The position numbers were made by a program, and so were the translations under genes. A DNA stretch of 64,000 nt from Romanomermis culicivorax (Eukaryota; Nematoda; Enoplea; Mermithida; Mermithidae): contig CAWUHX010000043.1 of NCBI GenBank assembly GCA_963922205.1, positions 682,001-746,000 of the forward strand. The letters run 5' to 3'. The notes beneath the pieces were generated by a model that saw only the letters and a program-made list of their open reading frames with translations, was not told the origin of the DNA and searched no databases. Below, in pieces: positions 55,406 to 64,000 of the stretch (the stretch's first letter is position 1; each line of letters begins with the position of its first letter).

Positions 55406-56620
55406 TTATTTTATTAATAGCAAGAACAAACAAGAAAATACCATTACATACTCGTACAAGTAGTGTTAAAAATTAAGTAGTACCTTTAATTAGCAAATTA
55501 GCAATGAAAATATTGAAAAACCAAATATTAGCCTTTAATTCTTGGAAGAATTTTCGGTTGCTGCCGTGAGACAGTAGCTATAATAGGACGCAATTCCTTT
55601 TATTTGCTTATTTCATTTTGTTTTATTCATATCATTAATTAATTTTTTCGCAATTAAGCTCCATATAAAACAATTTTAATCGGGAATCCTTATGATAATT
55701 TTTTGTTTTTGTTTTCTTTTTTTCGTTTACTGATAGATGTTTTTTGTGCTCTGGAATGGTTCATTCAAGCATACCTATCGCAACTGCAACACAGAAGCAT
55801 GCAAAACTTAGATGGACAAATGCAACCAAAAATAGACTCTCCCCTTTGATAAGTTGAAAATTAATCATATCTAAAAATGCGATGTTCAGGGTAATTTCCT
55901 GCGCTGAGTTTCATGGTATCATTCGTTTTGCTTGAAAACTACAATTTACACCGCCACAGTATACGAAAATTTCAAAATTGATGTATTTTTGGCATTTTTC
56001 ACTGGTCGTACTAAGCCAAGCGATATATCAGGATCGGATTGATCTCATTCCATAAATGAATAGTCGCTTTACACAAGAGAGAATAAGCTATCTTTTGATG
56101 TAATATTTACTGTAAATTATTACACATCACACCTTTTAAGTCAGTCTAAAGTGTCAAAAATGAGCCGCCAAATTAGAAAAATTTTGTTTATGGGCACTCC
56201 AAAGCACCTTCCCATCGGATGCCGCAGAATTTTATTTTCTTATTTTATAGATAATGCATTCTTACTGTATTAGTAAAATTTTCATCAAAATTTTGATACC
56301 GTTTGGGGAGCTGCACAGCTCTGAAAAAGGCATACTAATGGAACTCACTCAAGAGTCACTGCATTTTCCAGGTGGCCCTTGTCTTCCACATGTGATACGT
56401 TCATTATCTGTACTACTGAATTATCAAATAACTAACAGAACTGACTATAGTTTGATGTACTAATTTTTCCTCAAACGAATATTTTACACTCTCCAAAAAA
56501 GTTTAAACTGTCGAAAATGAGAAGCAAAAAAAAGAAAAATCCTGTTTATGGGCACTCCGGAGTACCTTCAACCATGACGCCGAGAAATTTTATCCTTTTT
56601 ATTCTCAAGTTCATACATTC
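55406..56620. other. No supported gene
   Basis: AT-rich sequence. A short stretch with GGGCACTCC occurs twice (about 56190 and 56551), each after an AAAAT...GTTTATG context, indicating a diverged direct repeat of roughly 360-bp spacing. No coding evidence. Confidence 0.4.
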
Positions 56621-56624
56621 CTAC

Positions 56625-58066
56625 TGTCACATTAAGTAGAAATTGGGGGCCATGTCACATTAAACGAGATGGTGATCAGTCACATTGATGGGAAACCCAT
56701 ACCATATCCCATAGGCAATATGGCCATGTCACTGTAGGTGACATGCTGTGACCCCGTTGGGTGGCTCTGTTTGGATATCTACTTCGGGAACCTAACCCAG
56801 CTGGTACTCCCACAGGTAAACCTATGGTGTACTTCGGCCTTGTCCTAGGGTTATGCTGTAGAATAGTGGACAACGCGGCCGGGTCAGGGGTGCCAATCCC
56901 TAGTCCTCACTCACTGGGAATGAGGGATGGTGCCATTCGGAGAATGGCATACTGTAGGGGACCCGATTGTTAACCTAAATCCCCTTATTGGCCCTGACCT
57001 TAAGGGTCTGAGGGCTTTCTTAACTGAGGGTACTTCCGAGGGGAACTAGCTTAGGGGAGACTCCCACAAATATACCCTAAGCAATAATAACCCCTGAGAA
57101 GACTTACTAATCCTCTTCTCGACCTACTCGGCGATGAGCAACGGGTCCTGGGGTCAAAGCCTGGGGGTCCTATGGACGGCGATGGATGGGTACGAGAATC
57201 CAAGCAATTCGGCGTGGAGTACTGCGGCTGCGGATCCCCAGGCGGCGGTATCAAACGTTTCCTTGGCGAGGGCGACGGGGTTCTTGGTTAACAGCGACGG
57301 GAACGAGTTCCTACGGTCGGGTTACTGTAGTGGTAACGTATGAGAAGGCCGGAGGCGAGTATATGTAAATTTTATTCGACGAGCGGCGAACGCAGTTGAC
57401 AATAAAACAATATAATAATAACGACGACAGCAAAGCGCAAGATGCAAGGCTAAAACGCAACAACCGATTAGAGTCGAAGACAAGACGAGTCAAGATGAAG
57501 ACACAAAAATGACAAAACATGCCCTTTTAAAGGGCTCCATAAACTACAGTATGCCTTGGGTGGAGTTAACACTCCCCCAAGCTAACTTCTGCAGCGGAAA
57601 TCGTTGCAGAAGATGCCTATGGTCACATAGACATCAGTTCACAATGTTAAGCATTGGGGCGAGTTTTCACTCTCCATGCTTAACATAGGAACGTCACTAG
57701 TGAGAATTTCAAACTAGTCGTTTCACGTTGCGAAACGTTGGTAGTTTTTACTGATAAGAGGTGCACATTGTGCTCCAATTACAGCGATGAGCTCGGAGAG
57801 CTTATCTCTAACGGAAATTCTTGACTAGCGGGCACATACCGTAGTCTACGTGTATAATAAAATAATAATTCGAAACGGAAATAAAATGTGCGCAAAAGCA
57901 ACAGAAATAAAACATGAAAAGTACACACATAAGTTGCATGTAAAAATTATAAAAACGAAACGCAAAATTGATGCAAATTACTGTAAAACAAAACGTAACG
58001 AAAAACATAACAAAAAACTGTGATGTGAATCACGTGACGTTCGATGGGATTCGCCGGCACGTGACA
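56625..58066 (-). mobile_element. Solo LTR of the 17.5-kb Ty3/gypsy family
   Basis: From TGTCACATTAAGTAG to GGCACGTGACA, minus orientation, bounded by the exact 4-bp duplication CTAC (56621-56624 and 58067-58070). 1442 bp. Frames within it are shared with the other LTRs and not called as genes. Confidence 0.93.
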
Positions 58067-58070
58067 CTAC

Positions 58071-59290
58071 ATACAGTAGCTGCGAAAGTAACATTTTATC
58101 GTTGTGCACCATTTTGGCAGCTGTAGATATTTGCATACACTCAACTGTCAATCAAACATGTTTTCGAATCTGGATAAATGTCTAATCAATAAAGTTCTGG
58201 GAACACAGGATGCATCTTCAGCCAATACATTATAAGAAAAAATGTTAGCTTAAAGACCCGGTAAATTTTCATTGATCTAGGTTTGATGGTTTCTAAACGA
58301 AGTGCTTCAAGTGAAAAATTGAACACCGAAAATTTTCATTAAATTTCAGAAATTGAGTGAGTGTTTGAAATCTATTTGTAGAAAAAGGGCAAGAGGTATT
58401 CAGATACGCCTTGCTTTGTTGAAAAGGCACCACAATCTACTATTATTTGCTCTATTTTCGTGTGGCTAACATCACATGGTGTGAAACAGGATGCCTTCAA
58501 CTACAGAGCACTTTCGTACAGCTTATAACATAGGCTGGAGTCAGACAGCTGACATTTATTTTGTAACATTAAACTCGTAGCTTCGATTTTTTTCCGGTCA
58601 AATTACTGAAAAGAGAAATTTTTGTTGGTATCCTGTTGTGCAACAATTCTAAATTGATCGATAAAATTTTAGGAGTGATTCGATTCACATCTTTTCTTTT
58701 TGTTTGTCTGATCTGAACGTTTTGAATTTTTCTTGTATCTCGTTGATGGCATATTAAGTGGAATTAATCAGCATTCTTGTATCAACTTTCAGAATGTGCA
58801 GACATTTACAGCTCCCAAAACGGTACATTAATTTGATTGGAATTTTAACACAATATGTCAGACATTTGTGGCTACAGAAATCAAGAAAAAAATTCTGCAG
58901 CATCGCACGAGAAGGTGCCCAAAAAAAGCCTCAAAGGCCTTTTTCGGTTTATTTTGACTTCCACTTTGACAATTTAAAAATGAATAAAAAGTGTGAAGTA
59001 AACGATTAGAAAATGTTTTTCATGCCTGCATGTAGAGCATGATTTTCTGCATGCAATGAACATTCGGCAGCAGAGTCACGTCTTTTATTATGTGTGATAT
59101 TTCAATACACATGTGCAGACTGAAAAATTTTGGAGTACTGTAGCTATGCGAACTTTGATTTTTATGCGGAATGAATGCTGTCACGGTCTTTTTCAAACAT
59201 ATTTAATTTTCAACTTATCATAGCTCAATAGAGCAGAAGGTAGAATCTCTCAGAAATTGTGCCTTAATATACCTAATTTGCATTATTATT
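58071..59290. other. No supported gene
   Basis: AT-rich intergenic DNA. One short plus-strand frame at 58758-59009 has no recognisable protein character. Confidence 0.4.
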
Positions 59291-61080
59291 ATAAAATGAT
59301 GTGTGCGTTTACTCCCATAGAAGTTTTTACTATTTACTGTATTGAGATTCACTCTTTTGAGACTTCGCTGTATTGAGAATCGCTGTTTTGAGGCTTCGCT
59401 GTTTTGAGAATCACTGTATTGAGAAACACTGTTTTGATTCTCACTATTTTAAGTTTCATTGAATTGGGGACACGCCTATAGAGATGTCTTTATCTTACAA
59501 ATAAAGATGTCTTTCTGTACGCAAGATATGACCTTATCACTTGGTTCAGATAGTAGTACACAATTTTCATCGGGACAGGTCAGTAATGGCCGGGAATCCT
59601 CTAATATTATAGTAAAAGTGATAACGGCTTCATGAAGCATGAAATATCTTGTGGACGGGTTCATGCTGTAGTATAGGGTGTGTTCCCAATACAGCAAAAC
59701 ACACAACAGCAAAACTCAAAATAGCGGTTCTCAAAAGAGCGAAATCTCAAAACAGCGATTCTCCTTATAGCGAAACCTCAATATAGCGATTCTCAAGGAA
59801 GCAGAGTTTCAAAACAGCGATTCTCAAAACAGTGATTCTTAAAAGAGTGAATCTCAGTACAGCAAATAGGAAAAAGTTCTATGCATTAAGGCCCTGTCAT
59901 ACTTCACCGCGCGGCGCCGGTTGTTCTATTCATACTAAAAAGCGGCGCCGCGCAGTACTGCGCCGTACCACCTTTGAAGTATGAATAGGTTTTCATAATT
60001 TTTGCGGCACCGCGCAGCACCGCCATCAAGTTTCAACTGAACCAAAATTTTCGAACAAGTTATGTGTTCTAAAGTTGCAGCATACTGTTGTTATAACATA
60101 TTGTTCCATACTGTGACATCTATACATGTAGTGGAATCATATTTTTCACTTGAATGGTGAATTCTAACATTTGTCAAATTATTTTACCAAATTGATTATT
60201 TAATTTTCAATGAAGATTTACTAAGAAGTTGATCATTCAATTTGCAATGAAGACATTAATGTGTAAAAATTATGAATATGCAAAGTAGGTGTAAACATGT
60301 TCCTACAGCAAGTGTACTCGCACATTTCGATTGTGTCTTTATTCCCCCAACATCTCTTTTCCGCAAATATCCGGATTGTTCAAAAGTTCATATTCCCCAT
60401 AGGTCCCGACTCCCCGAATAACGAATAAATTTCCTATTTTCCCGAAAAATGCATTAATCCCTATTTCCTGGACGTCCCGGTTTCCCCAATACTAGGGAAA
60501 GGATGGATCCACTTTGAATCTGGGTCCTAAACAGCAGGTCCGACCGGACCCAGATCACAACTGGATCCTGTATATAGCACATGTGTGAATGAATAATTGT
60601 GTGTATATATTCAATTTTTCAAAATCAATTTATATAAATTGATATTTCTCAGCAGTTCAAGAGCTATTAATCGTTGGAATGAGAAGCAAATTGAAGCAAG
60701 AGCCCAGAATCTTTAGACTTGGCCTTTTTGCAAGCTTCTATCTGCACCATGCAGAAGTGATTGATTTTTCTTTTTCTTTTGGGCTTTCAATTTTTCGATT
60801 TTTATCCTATTTTTCATCTTTTCTGCATTTTTCATATTTCACATTTGTCGAGACGAGCAATACACATTTTTTGAGAAGAGCAAAATCCAAAAGTAAAAAA
60901 GCAGCACTGTACCATGCCGCATGGTACCACACAGCAAAGTATGACAAGCTACCGCATGGCCCTCCTTGTTAGTATGAATAGGACAACAGGTGCCGCGCGG
61001 CGCAATGCAGTACCGCATGGTACCTCGTGGCGAAGTATGACAGGGCCTTTAGAGTAAACACACACATCGTTTTATAGTAA
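59291..61080. mobile_element. Foldback element with AGAATCGCTGTTTTG arrays
   Basis: The left arm (59291-59470) and right arm (59680-59888 plus 61052-61080) are inverted repeats built from tandem units of about 15-16 bp, such as GAGAATCGCTGTTTTGAG. The outer ends, ATAAAATGATGTGTGCG and its complement near 61075, pair once the Harbinger-like insertion at 59889-61048 is set aside. No coding frame. Original size about 630 bp. Confidence 0.8.
59889..61048. mobile_element. Harbinger-like non-autonomous element with TTA duplication
   Basis: 1160 bp, ends AGGCCCTGTCATACTTC and its complement, flanked by TTA at 59886-59888 and 61049-61051. The subterminal regions are GC-rich (CGCGCGGCGCCGG; GCCGCGCGGCGC); the core is AT-rich. 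No transposase. Inserted in the right arm of the foldback element. Confidence 0.88.
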
Positions 61081-61099
61081 ATTGTATCACATAGACGTG

Positions 61100-61560
61100 A
61101 ACTATGGAAGAGACATGTCCTGTGGAATGGGGCCATGGGCCTGATGCTGAGGTGTTGACTCCCCCTTTTGTCCACTCTTAACCTAACCAGGGGAGTACTG
61201 GCTATAGAAATGACTATTGGTACTGTGGTGCCGCTCTGGGGGTTACTACTGTAGGGCAAGGATAATGCCTCCAGATTAGGGGTGATCATTATTAGTCCAG
61301 TCAGTGTGGACGATGGACGAGGCCAGCAGTGAGATGGCCTGGGCAGTTATACCCTGATTGTAAACCAAAAAATCCCTTTTGACCTGACCTCAAGGAGGGG
61401 GTATTGTTGATAAATGAGTGAGGGCTAGGGAGGAGAACCCACTCAAGAGGGAATACCCTTAACTGCCCCTAAGCACTAATATGCCCTGGAACTTACCTAG
61501 TCCAGCAGGGGAGATGGCTACAGCAAAATTGGGTGGAGAAGAGGGTCCCAGAGGACGGCT
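61100..61560 (-). repeat. Diverged LTR-like fragment
   Basis: Keeps, in order, motifs seen in the minus-oriented LTRs: a CCTGATTGTAAACC...TCCC block, CTGACCT, GAGGGTAT, a CCCCTAAGCACTAATA block and an ACTTACCTAGTCC end. It is too different to be the same family; it looks like a related LTR without visible ends. Confidence 0.5.
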
Positions 61561-61609
61561 GAGCTAGGTGGCAGAATTGGCTAATGCAAATGAGTAGTAA
61601 GGCTGGATC

Positions 61610-61760
61610 ATATAGGGGGTATGGTTAAGTATATCCCTATCTTTTGTGTACCCCCTGTGATTTGTCACTTTTGGTCGATTTATAGGGGGGTATGGTAAAC
61701 ATATACAGCTGATTTTTTGTCAATTTATAGGGGGTATGGTTAAGCATACAGGTTCTAGAG
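61610..61760. repeat. Short repeats of ATAGGGGGTATGGTTAAG
   Basis: Three imperfect copies at about 61612, 61681 and 61727, each near GTCAATTTATAGGGGG. Function unknown. It lies upstream of the Maverick genes and could be part of that element's flank. Confidence 0.6.
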
Positions 61761-62551
61761 TTACTGTAATAGTGGAATTACAGTAATTTTTTGATTACGG
61801 TAATAGTGGCATTATGGTAATAGTCGTATTACTGTAGGTTGAAAAGGAAAATTGATGATGAATGGAAAATGGAAAACAAAATATATGTGGAACAAAAAAA
61901 TGGACATACAGTATGCATGTACAGCAAAAAAATTAAGGCAAAAAATCGATCTGAAAAAAACTGAAAAGACAGTGCCTGTGTAGTGCACAAAGGTGAGAAA
62001 GGTAAGGTAAAAAAACACCAAAAATGGATCTGGAAAAAGTGGACGTATGGTGCATATAGTGTACAAAGGAAAAAAGTAGTGGAAATATAGAGAAGACCTA
62101 CAGGAAAAATGTTATTGATCTAAGAAGAGAACATTTTGCCAGCAGTGAAAGAAGCACCTGTGCTTGATAAAGGAAAAATGCTACTGAATGACTTTTCAAA
62201 AATCTAACCTGTTGTTTGCTTATATTACAAAATAATCTTATTTAACCCATGACCCCAGACTACTGTAAGCTGTCTAGAAAAAAAGAAAAAGACCTAAGAA
62301 GGTAATGTATGGAAAACAAAAATGGATCTAAAGAGAACATGTCGTGGGTAAAGAAAAAAAGCATATGTAGTAGGAAAAGAAAAAGATGCATGTTTAATGT
62401 TTCATGGAAGTTAGCTTCATTGTATTTTGTTTTGTCCAACTATTCCTGTTTTACTGTATTGAAATTTTGGTAATTATAAATAGCATCTCAATGAAATAAA
62501 ATCATTTTGAAAAAGTGTCCAAGTAAAAAAGTGGTTGGTTTTTCTTGGAAG
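61761..62551. other. Non-coding region before the Maverick ATPase
   Basis: AT-rich, with many short purine runs and TTACTGTA motifs. No frame looks protein-like. A TATA-like AATTATAAATAGC at 62471-62483 lies about 70 bases before the ATPase ATG and could serve as its promoter. Confidence 0.4.
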
Positions 62552-63160
62552 ATGTCAGATCTTGATGAGTTTTATATATGGAAACATCCATTTAACTGCA
62601 TAGTTTCTGCTCCAACAAAATCAGGAAAAACACAATTTGTTGAAAAACTTGTAATTTTTGCTAAAGAAATGATTCACCCTGCTCCTGTGAAAATTTATTG
62701 GTGTTATTCCGAATGACAAGAAGCTTACGATGAATTAGTTCAAAAATGTTCTTACGTAGAATTCATTCAAGGTTCACCTGACTTGGACGAATCTCAAAAA
62801 AGTAAAGATACACCTAAACTATTAATTATGGATGATATGATGCAAGAGATGAAAAATGATAAATGTTTAACTCAACTTTTTACTAAAGGATCGAAACACT
62901 GGAATCTATCAATTATACATATAGTTCAAAACGCCTTTTTTGATGGAATGGGTACAAGTAGAATAAATGCTCAATATTTGATTCTTTTAAAAAACCCTGG
63001 CGATAGATTACAAGTGCGCACACTGGCTCAACAGATTTTTCGAACTACTTCAAATTATTTTATAGAAGCGTATTTGGATGCTACCAGTATACCATATGGC
63101 TATTTATTAATAGATCTTACACAGACATGTCCTGAAAAATATCGACTTAGAATCATATGA
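62552..63160 (+). pseudogene. Maverick/Polinton packaging ATPase with one in-frame stop
   Basis: From ATG at 62552 to TGA at 63158-63160, about 202 codons in one frame, interrupted by a single TGA at 62714-62716. Walker A is APTKSGKT in FNCIVSAPTKSGKTQF; Walker B is KLLIMDDMMQE. Other family marks follow: LFTKGSKHWNLSI, ILLKNPGDRLQ, and EAYLDATSIPYGYLLIDL near the end. This is the FtsK/HerA-type genome-packaging ATPase of Maverick/Polinton elements, which drives DNA into capsids in related viruses. Length fits the family. The lone stop leaves the rest intact, so inactivation may be recent, or the base may be an assembly error. Confidence 0.9.
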
Positions 63161-63237
63161 TTTTATATACACCTAAATGATTTGTCATTTTTACAGAAAA
63201 CTTTTTACAAGTTAGTCGGATCTTATTATTTATCGAT

Positions 63238-63666
63238 ATGTTATACAGTAAATACACTTTTCTTAATAGTCTTACCATAATTCTTTTTATATCTGGTTTT
63301 ATTGTATGGTTGCAATATCCATTTCAAATTTATGAAAATGGAGAAACAGTAAATGTTACAGATTTTATGATACCAAATACAAATAATGGTACAGATTGGG
63401 AATTATTATGGGAAAATTATAAATTGCATATAACACTCTTACTACATTTTGTAGAAAAAATTTTACAATGTCCTCAGAATGATGGTCAATTTATGCAATT
63501 ACGAGTGTGTTTCAAAATATATATTTTCAATCCTACTGTATTTTCTTGCTGTAGCTGTACCAGTAAATTTCAAAACTTGTACATCAAGGGAACTAGATTA
63601 GGATATAGTGATACTGTAGATTTATTACGTAGTCAGAAAAAAATATTTGACAGTACATCAGTTTAG
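63238..63666 (+). CDS. Unidentified Maverick-associated ORF, N-terminal membrane helix
   Basis: 142 codons from ATG, starting 77 bases after the ATPase stop in the same strand and frame style. A hydrophobic segment near the N-terminus (SLTIILFISGFIVWL) suggests a signal anchor; then a polar region with NVT, NGT and several Cys (CCSCTSKF). No family recognised. Maverick elements carry capsid, protease, polymerase and integrase genes; this resembles none of them by eye. It could be a minor structural or membrane protein, or two exons read through. Confidence 0.45.
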   Translation: MLYSKYTFLNSLTIILFISGFIVWLQYPFQIYENGETVNVTDFMIPNTNNGTDWELLWENYKLHITLLLHFVEKILQCPQNDGQFMQLRVCFKIYIFNPTVFSCCSCTSKFQNLYIKGTRLGYSDTVDLLRSQKKIFDSTSV

Positions 63667-63734
63667 TCAAAATTTTGGAAGAGGTTGGTCATTTTTCTAT
63701 AATTTGTTTGTTTGTTTGTTTTGTGTCAATTACA

Positions 63735-63824
63735 ATGTCCACCGCATTTGAAGTTTTTGTCAGAATGGTGCAAAGTAAAGTAAAAGGTAAAAAATTTATA
63801 TCTATTTATTCACCTAGTTATTAA
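63735..63824 (+). CDS. Small ORF in the Maverick region
   Basis: 29 codons from ATG to TAA: starts MSTAFEVFVRMVQSKVKGKK, basic in the middle. A GT after KVK (GTAAAAAAT) could be a splice donor, and TTTGAG before 63850 an acceptor, so it may be the first exon of the next gene. No homologue recognised. Confidence 0.3.
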   Translation: MSTAFEVFVRMVQSKVKGKKFISIYSPSY

Positions 63825-63880
63825 TCTATAATATTATTTTTATTTGAGGTAAAATACTAACCAACAAACAGAAACGCAAG

Positions 63881-64000
63881 ATGGCTGATTTGTTTTGGAC
63901 TCGTTTCTCACCTGAAGCCAAGATTTTTTACAAAGACATAGCTAAGGCATGCAATCATTTACGTCGTGAAGTTGGTTTACTTATGGGATGTAAAAAGTTA
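63881..64000 (+). CDS. Start of an unidentified Maverick-region gene, cut by the window end
   Basis: ATG at 63881 follows CAAACAGAAACGCAAG; 40 codons remain open to the last base (MADLFWTRFSPEAKIFYKDI, then a basic CNHLRREVGLL). Same strand and close spacing as the upstream ORFs, as in Maverick gene clusters. Too short to assign; a capsid or other structural gene is possible but unproven. Confidence 0.45.
   Translation, partial: MADLFWTRFSPEAKIFYKDIAKACNHLRREVGLLMGCKKL

Overview
The window is animal DNA and most likely from a nematode. It is AT-rich, its genes have introns of about 1-3 kb, and splice acceptors end in TTTCAG or TTTTAG. It holds a carboxypeptidase/ShKT gene of a kind common in nematodes, TTAGGC-like runs, and a dense load of mobile DNA. 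No bacterial operon, CRISPR array or rRNA is present. The species cannot be named from the sequence.

Layout. 1-2.7 kb: a truncated Ty3/gypsy polyprotein with an in-frame internal deletion. 2.8-3.85 kb: a decayed, unidentified coding relic. 3.98-4.21 kb (minus): the last two exons of a small unknown gene. 5.15-8.42 kb (plus): the 3' end of a zinc carboxypeptidase (M14) with a C-terminal ShKT domain, its last intron filled with inverted-repeat elements. 8.6-12.2 kb: a 248-bp AATG microsatellite, two candidate minus-strand exons and a foldback element. 12.8-32.0 kb: a solo LTR, then a complete 17.5-kb Ty3/gypsy-type element with 1.42-kb LTRs and a 4-bp target duplication. Its order is leader, gag, env-like region, two retropepsin-like domains, RT, RNase H, integrase. 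It is broken by frameshifts and stops and by an 800-bp hAT-type insertion. 32.5-38.3 kb (minus): a single-pass membrane protein with a SUEL (galactose-binding lectin) domain, resembling EVA-1. 41.7-46.7 kb (minus): a secreted cystine-knot protein of the Noggin/Trunk/PTTH type. 49.9-52.5 kb: a mariner relic split by later insertions. 54.5 kb: a tRNA-Thr-like sequence. 56.6-58.1 kb: another solo LTR. 59.3-61.1 kb: a foldback element containing a Harbinger-like element. 62.5-64.0 kb: the start of a Maverick/Polinton, with its packaging ATPase (one in-frame stop) and three unidentified ORFs.

The host genes are a secreted peptidase, a receptor-like lectin and a secreted ligand; the sequence does not link them in one pathway. 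Exon models rest on matching splice phases read by eye. The strongest candidates for something undescribed are the large LTR element (env-like region between gag and pol, tandem proteases, a leader array of roughly 66-bp hairpin-forming units) and the cystine-knot gene.
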